NCBI GenBank assembly: GCA_018714165.1
Contig: DVNU01000050.1
Coordinates: 1-55,620 of the forward strand
Source of the DNA: Candidatus Coproplasma excrementipullorum
GTDB lineage: Bacteria; Bacillota; Clostridia; Christensenellales; Borkfalkiaceae
Direction: 5' to 3'
DNA length: 55,620 nt
This document shows positions 39,888 to 47,743 of this stretch, piece after piece. The notes under the pieces were generated by a model. That model saw nothing but the letters and a program-made list of their open reading frames with translations. It was not told where the DNA came from and ran no database searches. The number at the start of each line of letters is the position of its first letter. Positions within the stretch are counted from its first letter, which is position 1. Position numbers and translations under genes: made by a program.

Positions 39888-41418
39888 GCAACTCTTTGTG
39901 TCGAGCGTTTCGGCATGCTTCGAGCTTCAAAACAGCAATCCCTATTACAGCCCTGAAAAATATACCGTCTGTCTCAACGGAAAGGCTGCCGGGGAGAAGG
40001 ACAGCAACGTCTTTTCTCTCTTCAACCTCACTCCCGATACCGAATATACCGTAAAAATTTCGTGCGGCCCCGAAGAATTGAAATTCCGCACGCTCAAAGA
40101 GAGCGGCTGCGTTAATGTCAAAGACCTGGGCGCCAAGGGCGACGGCGTGACGGATGATACTTACTATGTTCAGATGGCCATCGACAGCTGTCCCAAAAAC
40201 GGCCGCGTCGTCATCCCCGAAGGCTCCTTCTATGTCCGCCCCATCGTCTTGAAGAGCGACATCACCCTGGAGATCAAAAAGGGCGGCGAGCTCCTCGGCG
40301 ACATTGTGGAGGAGCACTATCCCTACGTTCCCGCAAAAATCGAATACGACGACGGCACTGAGGATATCTTGGCCACGTGGGAGGGCAATCCCTATCCCTG
40401 CCATCAGTCCTTTGTGTCGGCCTACAAGCAGAAAAATATAAAAATCGTCGGCGAAGGCACGATAAACGGCAATGCCGACAAGTCCACGTGGTGGGCCACC
40501 CCCAAGGGCAGGGCAGTTGCGCGCCCTCGTCTCGTCACGCTCAATAAGTGCGAGGACGTCGTCATGCACGGCGTAACCTGCAGGAACTCGGCGGCGTGGA
40601 ACCTTCATCCCTTCTTCTCGAAGAACCTCGGTTTCTACGACCTGCGCGTGCAAAATCCCTACACCGGCCCCAACACCGACGGCCTCGATCCCGAAAGCTG
40701 CGACAAAGTCGATATAATGGGCTGCATCTTCTCGGTCGGCGACGACTGTGTGGCCATCAAAGCCGGCAAGATTTATATGGGCTCAAAATATAAGACGCCT
40801 GCCAGCCGCCATACGTTGCGCAACAACCTCTTCCAGGACGGCCATGGCGCGATAGTGCTGGGCTCCGAAATTTCAGGCGGCGTAAAGGATCTCACCGTCT
40901 GCCAGTGCGTGTTCAAGCATACCGACAGGGGTCTGCGCATAAAATCGCGCAGGGGCAGGGGCAAGGATTCGATTATCGACGGCGTACTCTTTGAAAATAT
41001 CAAGATGATAAACGTCATCACGCCCCTTGTTTTGAATATGTATTATTTCTGCGATCCCGACGGCCACACCGAATACGTCTGGTCGCGCGAGAAGCGCCCC
41101 GTCGGCGACGACACGCCGTATATGGGCAAGTTTACCTTCAGAGACATCGAGTGCACCGACTGTGAATGTATGTGCGCCTATTTCGACGGCCTTGTCGAAC
41201 AGCCCGTAAAGGAGATCGTTCTCGAAAACGTGTCCTTCTCCTTTAAGGCAGATGCCAAGCCCTTCAAGCCCGCCATGCTTGAATTTGTGCGCGAGTACTG
41301 CAAGGAGGGCATATATATAGACAATGTCGAAAAGGTCACGCTCAAAAACGTCACCTTTGAGGGCGTAGAGGGCCCGACCATAATCAAAAAGAACTGCGGG
41401 AAACTTATCGCGGAATAA
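39880..41418 (+). CDS. Polygalacturonase (GH28), cytosolic, with N-terminal FN3-like domain
   Basis: A 512-residue glycoside hydrolase cleaving alpha-1,4-galacturonan by inversion. Residues about 20-75 resemble a fibronectin III domain (LTPDTEYTVKI). The beta-helix catalytic domain has all four GH28 motifs: NTDG (Asn265/Asp267), GDDC (Asp288/Asp289), GHG (His322) and RIK (Arg353/Lys355). No signal peptide is present, so it should trim imported oligogalacturonides. The gene returns to GC-rich codon use yet overlaps the preceding AT-rich gene by eight bases. Exo-activity is likely for such cytosolic forms, but inferred. Confidence 0.94.
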   Translation: MFKQLFVSSVSACFELQNSNPYYSPEKYTVCLNGKAAGEKDSNVFSLFNLTPDTEYTVKISCGPEELKFRTLKESGCVNVKDLGAKGDGVTDDTYYVQMAIDSCPKNGRVVIPEGSFYVRPIVLKSDITLEIKKGGELLGDIVEEHYPYVPAKIEYDDGTEDILATWEGNPYPCHQSFVSAYKQKNIKIVGEGTINGNADKSTWWATPKGRAVARPRLVTLNKCEDVVMHGVTCRNSAAWNLHPFFSKNLGFYDLRVQNPYTGPNTDGLDPESCDKVDIMGCIFSVGDDCVAIKAGKIYMGSKYKTPASRHTLRNNLFQDGHGAIVLGSEISGGVKDLTVCQCVFKHTDRGLRIKSRRGRGKDSIIDGVLFENIKMINVITPLVLNMYYFCDPDGHTEYVWSREKRPVGDDTPYMGKFTFRDIECTDCECMCAYFDGLVEQPVKEIVLENVSFSFKADAKPFKPAMLEFVREYCKEGIYIDNVEKVTLKNVTFEGVEGPTIIKKNCGKLIAE

Positions 41419-41427
41419 GGGGGGAAT

Positions 41428-42555
41428 ATGGATTACGCAATAATAGACAGGTATATCGACAGGCTGATTGAGGACACAAAGCCCGAAGCGCCCATCTGGA
41501 ATATAGAGAACATCCGCCACGGCAAGGCACCGGGCTGGAACTATATCGACGGCTGTATGATGACCTCGCTCTATTCTATCTACCAGAGCACGGGCAACAA
41601 GAAGTACTTAGATTTTATCGACAGCTTTGTCGATTACTATGTCTATGAGGACGGTTCTATAAGGGGCTACGAGCTGGAGATGTACAACCTCGACAACATA
41701 AACGAGGGCCGTATTCTCTTTGATCTGTATAAGGAGACGGGCAAGGAGAAGTACAACAAGGCCATAGAGCTTCTTCACCGCCAGCTCGAAGGCCAGCCCC
41801 GCATTACGATCGGCAACTTCTGGCACAAGAAGATCTACCCCAATCAGGTCTGGCTGGACGGCCTGTATATGGCGCAGGTATTCTCCGCGCGCTATGCGGG
41901 CGAACGCAGCGGCGGTGATTATTCCGATGTGCTCAGGCAGTTCGCCAACGTATATGAGCACATGTACGACAGAGAGAAGAGGCTTTACTACCACGGCTGG
42001 GACTATTCGAAGTCGGCCTTCTGGGCGGATAAGCAGACGGGTCTCTCCAAGTCCTTCTGGCTGCGCGCGGACGGCTGGTATACCGTCGGACTCATCGACG
42101 CAATCAGTTACATAACCGACGAAGAGGTAAAGGCCAAGCTCTCCGACATCTTCCTCACGACAATCGAGGGGCTGGAGCAGTATATTGACCCCCAGGGTCA
42201 TATGTTCTATCAGGTCATCGACCAGGGCGGCCGCGAGGGCAACTACCTCGAAACTTCGGGTTCTGCGATGATAGCCTATGCAATGATGAAGGGTGCAAGG
42301 TTGGGCATTGTAGATAAGCGCTTCGCGCAGGTCGGCAAGGCCGTGTTCGACGGCATCTGTGCAAGGTACCTCAGTGAGACTGACGGCAAACTCAACCTGG
42401 GCGGCATATGCCTGGTTGCGGGCCTCGGCCCTGAAAACAACCGCCGCCGCGACGGCACGTTTGAGTACTACATCTCCGAACCTGTCGTTGAAAACGATGC
42501 CAAGGGCACAGGCCCCTTCGTTATGGCATATACCGAGCTCAAGCGCATAATTTAA
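41428..42555 (+). CDS. Unsaturated (rhamno)galacturonyl hydrolase, GH105
   Basis: A 375-residue (alpha/alpha)6-barrel hydrolase that removes the 4,5-unsaturated uronate from the non-reducing end of lyase-generated oligosaccharides. The catalytic Asp144 in QVWLDGLYMA matches Asp143 of Bacillus YteR, and the later WLRADGWYTVGLIDA and ETSGSAMIAYAM segments match YteR/YesR. No signal peptide. The released 4-deoxy-5-keto-uronate would feed KduI and KduD. Nine bases separate it from the GH28 gene; GGGGGAA is its ribosome site. Confidence 0.93.
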   Translation: MDYAIIDRYIDRLIEDTKPEAPIWNIENIRHGKAPGWNYIDGCMMTSLYSIYQSTGNKKYLDFIDSFVDYYVYEDGSIRGYELEMYNLDNINEGRILFDLYKETGKEKYNKAIELLHRQLEGQPRITIGNFWHKKIYPNQVWLDGLYMAQVFSARYAGERSGGDYSDVLRQFANVYEHMYDREKRLYYHGWDYSKSAFWADKQTGLSKSFWLRADGWYTVGLIDAISYITDEEVKAKLSDIFLTTIEGLEQYIDPQGHMFYQVIDQGGREGNYLETSGSAMIAYAMMKGARLGIVDKRFAQVGKAVFDGICARYLSETDGKLNLGGICLVAGLGPENNRRRDGTFEYYISEPVVENDAKGTGPFVMAYTELKRII

Positions 42556-42568
42556 TATGTAAAATGTG

Positions 42569-42603
42569 AACGCGGCGCCGACTTTTTAAGTCGGCGCCGC
42601 GTT
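42569..42603 (+). terminator. Terminator-like hairpin after the GH105 gene
   Basis: A 15-16 bp perfect stem, AACGCGGCGCCGACTT with AGTCGGCGCCGCGTT, 13 bases after the stop. The T-run after it is poor, but it probably ends the importer-hydrolase operon. Confidence 0.65.
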
Positions 42604-42718
42604 GCGGCGTGTCGCCGCGGCCGTGCCCCGCAATCTTGCTTTAGCGCATTTCCGGGCTTGTTCTGCGGCCGGCCGTAAGTGAACAGTAAATAAGGAATAG
42701 TTGCCGCGTCCACTCTGT

Positions 42719-42757
42719 AAAAAACAGCGGCGGCAAGCTGAAAGCTTGCCGCCGCTA
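42719..42757 (-). terminator. Terminator of the two small membrane protein genes
   Basis: AGCGGCGGCAAGC pairs with GCTTGCCGCCGCT around TTTCA. On the minus strand it is followed by GTTTTTTAC. Confidence 0.9.
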
Positions 42758-42770
42758 TAAAATGCTAAGT

Positions 42771-43007
42771 TTATGCAAAAATGAGATGTCCCTTGACGAC
42801 AAGATAGATGAGGTCAATGAGGCAAAGAATCCAGCTCCAGCCTACAATAAGGAAGAGGAGGAATACTACGATGTGCAGAATGCTCTTGGTGCGGAGCATG
42901 ATGCTCAGGCGTACAAGGCACTCAACAATCCAGCCTATAATGGGGATAATAAGCAGAATTACTTTAACCAGTCTGTCCTGCGAATTAAACCATCTGTCAA
43001 AATTCAT
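42771..43007 (-). CDS. Small membrane protein, paralogue 1
   Basis: A 78-residue protein with two long hydrophobic segments (about residues 14-36 and 44-70), not recognised as a named family. It aligns by eye with the upstream gene product: WFNSQDRLVKVILLIIPIIGW here and WFN-RQSRLVQILLLLIPGVNW there, both continuing into WIVE..VR..S and a C-terminal DLI..K. The start ATG has AGGAG. The size and double-helix layout recall small stress-type membrane proteins such as YqaE/Pmp3, but the sequence motifs of that family are not evident. Confidence 0.75.
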   Translation of the reverse strand: MNFDRWFNSQDRLVKVILLIIPIIGWIVECLVRLSIMLRTKSILHIVVFLLFLIVGWSWILCLIDLIYLVVKGHLIFA

Positions 43008-43067
43008 AATATCTCCTTATTTAAGCCGCCCGTATGGCAGGCAAAATCGGCGTTGCGCCGCTTAAAA

Positions 43068-43292
43068 TTACTGAAGGAACAATTTTTTGAACAAGAGCAC
43101 CCAGATGAGGTCGAGCCAGCCGAAAACGATACCTGAAGGAATAGTTACCAGAATACAGATGATAAGTCTGATAAGTCCGCCCTTTTTGAGGAATGTTGAC
43201 CATCTTACGATAATTTCAACGATCCAGTTGACGCCGGGGATGAGCAGCAAAAGAATCTGCACCAAGCGGCTCTGTCTGTTAAACCACGTCAT
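43068..43292 (-). CDS. Small membrane protein, paralogue 2
   Basis: A 74-residue two-helix membrane protein, clearly related to the gene downstream (tandem duplication). MTWFNRQSRLVQILLLLIPGVNWIVEIIVRWS forms the conserved half; the second helix and DLIWVLLFKK end it. AAGGAG precedes the ATG and a strong promoter lies about 100 bases upstream, so this pair forms a unit of its own with the terminator at 42719. Function unknown. Confidence 0.78.
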   Translation of the reverse strand: MTWFNRQSRLVQILLLLIPGVNWIVEIIVRWSTFLKKGGLIRLIICILVTIPSGIVFGWLDLIWVLLFKKLFLQ

Positions 43293-43390
43293 TTTTAATC
43301 TCCTTATAATATTTATTCGGAACGCCGCACATTGTGTGCAGAGGCCCGTATCATGCGCGCGAACGCGCAGATTGCCATATATCTATATAT

Positions 43391-43418
43391 ATTATATCAC
43401 ACTTTGGCCGTATGTCAA
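43391..43418 (-). promoter_or_regulatory. Promoter of the small membrane protein pair
   Basis: Minus strand TTGACA (43413-43418), 16-base spacer, TATAAT (43391-43396). The leader of nearly 100 bases holds CGCG and GCACA-caa-TGTGC hairpins before the AAGGAG site. Confidence 0.85.
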
Positions 43419-43465
43419 AGTATTTGAGATAATTGGTTTGCGCCGATTTTTACTCTTTCGCTGCG

Positions 43466-43999
43466 CTATACCTTGCGGACATCCTTTATGTTGCCCTCAA
43501 AATCCTTGAAGAGGAAGGTGTTTGAGTCGTAGATGATATAGCCGTTCCAGCTGTCCTCCTTGGGCAGGGAGGTAGAACCGGGGTTGAGGTGGATAAAGCC
43601 ATCGCCCTCAACGGCGTTCAAAGGCACGTGGGTGTGGCCCGTGAGGTACACGTCGCCCTTTCCCATGGGCGGCGCCGCCCTGTGTCCGTGCGAAAGGTGT
43701 ATGTTTATTCCGTCGACAAACATGGTCGCGTAATCCGAAGAGCAGTTGAAAGGCAGAACCATCTGGTCGACTTCACTCTCGCAGTTGCCGCGCACGCAGG
43801 TTATCTTTTGTGCCAGCGGCGTCAGCAGTTCAACCACTTTCGCGGGCGCATAACCCTGGGGCAACGGGTTTCTGGGGCCGTGGTAGAGTATGTCTCCCAG
43901 CAGTGCCAGCCTGTCCGCGCTCTCGCGTTTAAAGGCCTCGACCAGCTTTTTGCACCAGTATGCCGAGCCGTGAATGTCCGATGCAATTAAAATTTTCAT
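43466..43999 (-). CDS. YfcE/MJ0936-type phosphodiesterase
   Basis: A 177-residue calcineurin-like phosphoesterase with metal motifs IASDIHGS, LGDILYHG, VRGNCES, LSHGH and LTGHTHVP. Relatives hydrolyse phosphodiesters, but their natural substrate is unclear. The ORF is open to 44128; the ATG at 43999 gives the family start MKILIASDIHG and overlaps the HAD stop by four bases (ATGA), so it is chosen. Last gene of the minus-strand set. Confidence 0.9.
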   Translation of the reverse strand: MKILIASDIHGSAYWCKKLVEAFKRESADRLALLGDILYHGPRNPLPQGYAPAKVVELLTPLAQKITCVRGNCESEVDQMVLPFNCSSDYATMFVDGINIHLSHGHRAAPPMGKGDVYLTGHTHVPLNAVEGDGFIHLNPGSTSLPKEDSWNGYIIYDSNTFLFKDFEGNIKDVRKV

Positions 44000-44790
44000 A
44001 GATGCATTATCTCTCCTATCTTTTTTATTACGCTCAGTTCGCGGTGGGGGCCGATTATCTCGCCCACGCCGCTCTCCTTGAGTTTGGGGAAGGCGTTTTC
44101 GGGTATGTACGCCTTGCCAGCGGCGCACAGCATCTCGTAGTCGTTCATGTGGTCGCCGAAGGCTACGCTCTCCGAGCGGTCTGCGCCGAGATACTGCAAA
44201 ATGGCGTCAAACGCTCTGCCCTTGTTGGCGTGCGGGGCGGATACGTCCAGCCAGTCGTAGCCCGAAATCATCGCGCGCATACCTTTTATCAGCGGCGGCA
44301 GAATTATCCCGCCGTGCTCGGCGCAGGGCTGGCTGTCCCACACCGAAATTTTTAAAACCTCCTCGCTGTCGGCCACCCTTTTCAGATCATCCACGCGCTT
44401 TGCCGAGGAGTAGGACTTGTTCAGAACGGTCACAAAGGGTTCGTAGTCGCTGGAATAATACGCGCAGTCTGCGCAGGACAGCAGGGGGTACAGCCCCTCC
44501 TGACCATCTATGATGTCCAGCGCGTATTTGACCCCCTCTGCGGGGGTGGGGTCGCGAAAGATAACCCGCCCGTCCGCCCAGGCCAGGCCGCCGTTCTCGG
44601 CGATTATGGCTATCTTGTCCAGCACGGGGGCAAACAGTTTTTTAAGGTTTGGCAACTGCCTGCCGCTGGCGGGTGCAAAGGTAACGCCCATGCCCTTCAG
44701 CCTCTGTATGTAGTCAAAGGTCTGGGGCGGCATAATTTTGCTGGGCGGCAGAAGGGTGCCGTCCAGGTCGCTTGCAATCAACTTTATCAT
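43996..44790 (-). CDS. Cof-type HAD phosphatase
   Basis: A 264-residue haloacid dehalogenase-superfamily phosphatase (Cof/YidA type) acting on sugar or cofactor phosphates. Motif I is DLDGTLL with Asp8 and Asp10; the C2 cap lies in the middle; motifs III/IV are HANKGRAFDAI and GDHMNDYEML. The ATG is six bases behind a -10 box and no ribosome site is visible, so part of its mRNA may be leaderless, with the rest read through from the cardiolipin synthase gene. Substrate unknown. Confidence 0.92.
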   Translation of the reverse strand: MIKLIASDLDGTLLPPSKIMPPQTFDYIQRLKGMGVTFAPASGRQLPNLKKLFAPVLDKIAIIAENGGLAWADGRVIFRDPTPAEGVKYALDIIDGQEGLYPLLSCADCAYYSSDYEPFVTVLNKSYSSAKRVDDLKRVADSEEVLKISVWDSQPCAEHGGIILPPLIKGMRAMISGYDWLDVSAPHANKGRAFDAILQYLGADRSESVAFGDHMNDYEMLCAAGKAYIPENAFPKLKESGVGEIIGPHRELSVIKKIGEIMHL

Positions 44791-44796
44791 ACCATC

Positions 44797-44825
44797 ATTT
44801 TATCACACCGCGCGCGATTAGGCAA
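44797..44825 (-). promoter_or_regulatory. Promoter of the HAD gene, apparently leaderless
   Basis: Minus strand TTGCCT (44820-44825, inside the end of the upstream gene), 17-base spacer, TAAAAT (44797-44802), then six bases to the ATG. The same geometry as at lysR. Confidence 0.6.
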
Positions 44826-46185
44826 GCGGAGAGAGCAGTCTGGCCAGCCTTCTTTTGCGCCCCTCAATCGGCGCGGACAGGGCAAGGCAGCCTTCAAAGT
44901 CGCGCGCCACATCGTCTGTTATGCCGTCTTTAAAGCGGGCTCCGCACTCATAGTTGAGCCACAGCGAGCGGCAGTCCAGGTTGTAACTGCCCAAAAAACA
45001 GCCGCCGTCGCATATCACTGCCTTGGCGTGCATAAAGCCGGGTGTGTAGGCATACACCTTTACGCCCCGCCGCACAAGCCTGGCCGTGCAGTCGAGCGTG
45101 ATGGCGTAGGCCGACTTTTTGTCGGGCACGGCGGGCACTAAAATTTTTACGTCCACGCCGCGCGCGGCGGCGTCGCACAGCGCCGCAAAAATGCGTTCGT
45201 CGGGGCATAGGTAGGGGGTAAATATCCAAACGCGCGCCGTGGCATTAAAGATTGCGCGCGATATAAGCGCGCTCGCCCGCCCGCGCAAAGCGGGCGGGCT
45301 GTCGTGTACGGGCACAAATCCGCGTTCACCCGAAAGCTGCGGGCAGGCCATGTCGCACCCGCGCCAGCCCGCCAGGAACAGCCCTTCAAAGTGCGCGGCG
45401 GCGCTCCCCGTCACGGCAAAGGCGCTGTCCTTCCAGTGGCCGTGCGGGCGGGTGATGTTTGCGTACTCGTCGGCTATGTTCATACCGCCCGCAAAGGCAA
45501 TCTTTCCGTCTATGACGGCAATCTTTCTGTGGTCGCGGAAGTTGAGGCGGGACAGGGGCGGGGGAATGAGCCGGTTGAAAATTTTTACCTGTGCGCCCCG
45601 TTTTTTGAGGCGTTTTAATTGTTTTTTGGGCAGTCTCAGCGCGCTTCCTAAGCCATCGGTAATAATTTTTACCTCCACGCCGCGTTCAAGGGCGCGCTCC
45701 AGTCCCGCGCACAGGCCGTCAAATACGCGCCCTTTGGCCAGAATGTAGAATTCCAGATAAATTGTGCGCTCGGCGCCGTCTACGGCCGAAAACAAACTGT
45801 CAAAAAACTCGCCGCCGTCGGCAAAATAGCGGCAGGATTGGCACTCCGCGGGCCCGCACGGGCAGGGCGCCTTTGCGCAGGGCCGTGGTTTGTAGAGCGT
45901 TAAAAAATATACCGCCGCGCCGATGGGCGGCAGAGCTGCTATCACACACAGCCAGGCACAGCGAAATTCGGCGGGGTACTCTCCCGAAGCCGCCCTTACG
46001 GCCGCCGCAAGCGTAAACAAAAAGGTTGCGCACGCCGCCGCGCCGGCGGACAATACACCGGGCAGCCACAGGCATAAAAGCACAGTGCCCGCCATATATG
46101 CCGCGATCAACAGCATACACAGGAATAATTTTGAAAAAATGAATGTAAAAAAACCGCGCATAACCTTTAAAGGTCTGCGCGGCAA
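44818..46185 (-). CDS. Cardiolipin synthase-like phospholipase D protein
   Basis: A 455-residue membrane-bound enzyme condensing phosphatidylglycerol to cardiolipin. Two or three N-terminal helices are followed by two phospholipase D domains, each with an intact HxK(x)4D motif: HRKIAVIDG and HAKAVICDG, with GGMNIADEY and GSYNLDCRS behind them. A Cys-rich loop (CAKAPCPCGPAECQSC, residues about 90-110) between helices and first domain is unusual and could bind a metal. The track start is a TTG at 46185; the ATG at 46161 (MRGFFTFIFSK) is an equally possible start. Four bases separate it from the dehydrogenase gene. Confidence 0.9.
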   Translation of the reverse strand: MPRRPLKVMRGFFTFIFSKLFLCMLLIAAYMAGTVLLCLWLPGVLSAGAAACATFLFTLAAAVRAASGEYPAEFRCAWLCVIAALPPIGAAVYFLTLYKPRPCAKAPCPCGPAECQSCRYFADGGEFFDSLFSAVDGAERTIYLEFYILAKGRVFDGLCAGLERALERGVEVKIITDGLGSALRLPKKQLKRLKKRGAQVKIFNRLIPPPLSRLNFRDHRKIAVIDGKIAFAGGMNIADEYANITRPHGHWKDSAFAVTGSAAAHFEGLFLAGWRGCDMACPQLSGERGFVPVHDSPPALRGRASALISRAIFNATARVWIFTPYLCPDERIFAALCDAAARGVDVKILVPAVPDKKSAYAITLDCTARLVRRGVKVYAYTPGFMHAKAVICDGGCFLGSYNLDCRSLWLNYECGARFKDGITDDVARDFEGCLALSAPIEGRKRRLARLLSPLA

Positions 46186-46189
46186 AATA

Positions 46190-47206
46190 TCAGAAAATAA
46201 GTTTTGCTATCGTCATCTTCATTCCGTGCGAGAGGTCTGTAAGCATCCCGCTTAAAATGGCGGCGGGGTCGTACTCGGTCAGCACCTGCCGTTCGAATAC
46301 GTCCAGATTGAGCGCACCGTGTAAAATCATGTTTATCGCCGATTCGGTGTACCCGAACCCGTCTGTCACGGTTATAACGCGCGTGTTGTGTCTGAACAGT
46401 GGAATGGAGTCGAGCTTGAATCTGAGCGATGCCATTCCCTCAAGCACCAGGGTCTTGTCCCGCGCAAGCGCGCGCGAGGCGACGTCGGGATTTATCTTGG
46501 AGCACGGTATATAAACTGCGGCGTCGCATTTTAAGCCGCTCGTCGCTTCGGCGATGTTTGCGTCCAGATCCTCGTCGTTGGCGATTGAGTAGTATATTCC
46601 CGCCCTCCTGAACTTTTCCACGGCTTCGGCGCTGTCGTCAATTACGACGGGCACCAGCTTGTGGTACATTGCCACCTGCGCAAGAATGAAGGCCGTTGCG
46701 TTGCCGCCCACGATAGCCACTTTACTGCCCGCAGACAGATTGAGCTGATCGTAAATATTTTCGGCAAAAGCCACGTGTTCTATGCACAGCGCGTGCATAT
46801 CGTCCACCTCGTTGGGCAGAACGGCTACTTTGCGGTAGTCGCACACCACAAAATCGCGCAAAAAGCCGTCAAAGTCGATGCCGGCTATCTGCACGTGTTC
46901 GCAGTTGTCGGTGTCGCCCCGCTTGCAGTGCAGGCACTTACCGCAGGGACGGGCACCCTTAATGAATACGCGCGCGCCCTTTTCAACGCCGTAAACCTTG
47001 TCCCCGCACTCGGTTACGATGCCGATGGCAAATCTGCCCACCGTCTTGGGGTAGGCTACGGGCAGTTCGCCCGAATAGCACAGGGCGTCGAAGTTGGTCA
47101 TCAGAACATGGGTAACTTTAACCTTAACCTGCTCGGGCGCGAGGCTCTGCTCGCCCTGGGGCCGGTTGCTGAGCGTTCTGGGGCCCATTAAAATCCAATT
47201 ATCCAT
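46190..47206 (-). CDS. Medium-chain (zinc-type) alcohol dehydrogenase-like protein
   Basis: A 338-residue MDR-superfamily oxidoreductase. The N-terminal GroES-like domain keeps the structural-zinc cysteines CGKCLHCKRGDTDNC; the Rossmann domain starts near KVAIVGGNATAF. The catalytic-zinc Cys/His pair is not obvious (SGELPVAYPKTVGRF lacks the usual GHE), so activity on alcohols is doubtful. The C-terminal part is divergent. The promoter's -10 box is eight bases before the ATG with no ribosome site. It heads the cls-HAD-yfcE set. Confidence 0.8.
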   Translation of the reverse strand: MDNWILMGPRTLSNRPQGEQSLAPEQVKVKVTHVLMTNFDALCYSGELPVAYPKTVGRFAIGIVTECGDKVYGVEKGARVFIKGARPCGKCLHCKRGDTDNCEHVQIAGIDFDGFLRDFVVCDYRKVAVLPNEVDDMHALCIEHVAFAENIYDQLNLSAGSKVAIVGGNATAFILAQVAMYHKLVPVVIDDSAEAVEKFRRAGIYYSIANDEDLDANIAEATSGLKCDAAVYIPCSKINPDVASRALARDKTLVLEGMASLRFKLDSIPLFRHNTRVITVTDGFGYTESAINMILHGALNLDVFERQVLTEYDPAAILSGMLTDLSHGMKMTIAKLIF

Positions 47207-47214
47207 ATATGCTT

Positions 47215-47243
47215 ATTATACGACAAAGCCGCCGCTAAATCAA
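47215..47243 (-). promoter_or_regulatory. Promoter of the MDR dehydrogenase gene, apparently leaderless
   Basis: Minus strand TTGATT (47238-47243), 17-base spacer, TATAAT (47215-47220), eight bases before the ATG; the leader would be one or two bases. Confidence 0.75.
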
Positions 47244-47322
47244 CCCTATTTCACGCAAAAGCTGAAAATTAAGTAAATTTGCGGGCAAAATCAAAAAAAT
47301 TTGTCTGCAAAGGGAAAATTAA

Positions 47323-47351
47323 TTGACTTGAAGTTTATTTTTATATATAAT
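47323..47351 (+). promoter_or_regulatory. Promoter of rpmE
   Basis: TTGACT (47323-47328), 17-base spacer, TATAAT (47346-47351), with a 40-base leader ending in GCGAGGTGAG. Confidence 0.85.
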
Positions 47352-47394
47352 AGTTTAGCATTATAAGAAATTAACAAACAGCGAGGTGAGATAA

Positions 47395-47598
47395 ATGAAG
47401 CCCGAAATACATCCCGATTATCACGAGGTAACGGTAGTATGCGCGTGCGGCGCAACCTTCAAGACGGGTACCACAAAAAAAGTGGACACGTTAAAGGTTG
47501 ATATCTGCAACAAGTGCCATCCTTTCTTCACTGGCAAGCAGAAGCTCGTGGATACCGGCGGCCGCGTAGACAAGTTCAAGAAAAGATACAATATCTGA
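47395..47598 (+). CDS. rpmE: 50S ribosomal protein L31
   Basis: A 67-residue ribosomal protein of the zinc-binding (C+) type, with CACG and [13 protein letters not shown] supplying four cysteines. The start [14 protein letters not shown] is typical and GAGGTGAG precedes it. In many Bacillota rpmE precedes DUF1385/prmC/prfA, as here. Keeping the cysteines means it stores zinc rather than being the zinc-free form. Confidence 0.97.
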   Translation: MKPEIHPDYHEVTVVCACGATFKTGTTKKVDTLKVDICNKCHPFFTGKQKLVDTGGRVDKFKKRYNI

Positions 47599-47614
47599 AT
47601 CTTACAAAAATGAT

Positions 47615-47646
47615 GGCTTCAATACTTTTTTGAAGCCCTTTTTTGT
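47615..47646 (+). terminator. Intrinsic terminator of rpmE
   Basis: GGCTTCAA pairs with TTGAAGCC and is followed by CTTTTTTG. Confidence 0.88.
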
Positions 47647-47650
47647 ATCC

Positions 47651-47701
47651 GCGCGCGTGCGTGTATGCGCCTGCGCGCAGGCGGCGCACACGCACGCGCG
47701 C
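47651..47701 (+). other. Near-perfect 51-base hairpin upstream of DUF1385-prmC
   Basis: GCGCGCGTGCGTGT pairs with ACACGCACGCGCGC and encloses a second stem GCCTG-cgcg-CAGGC. It is alternating-purine/pyrimidine rich, has no T-run, and lies between the rpmE terminator and the start of the next gene. Confidence 0.6.
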
Positions 47702-47743
47702 AAAGCGGGCGGCTGAGCCGCACATTCTTCAGGAAGGCCGGTT

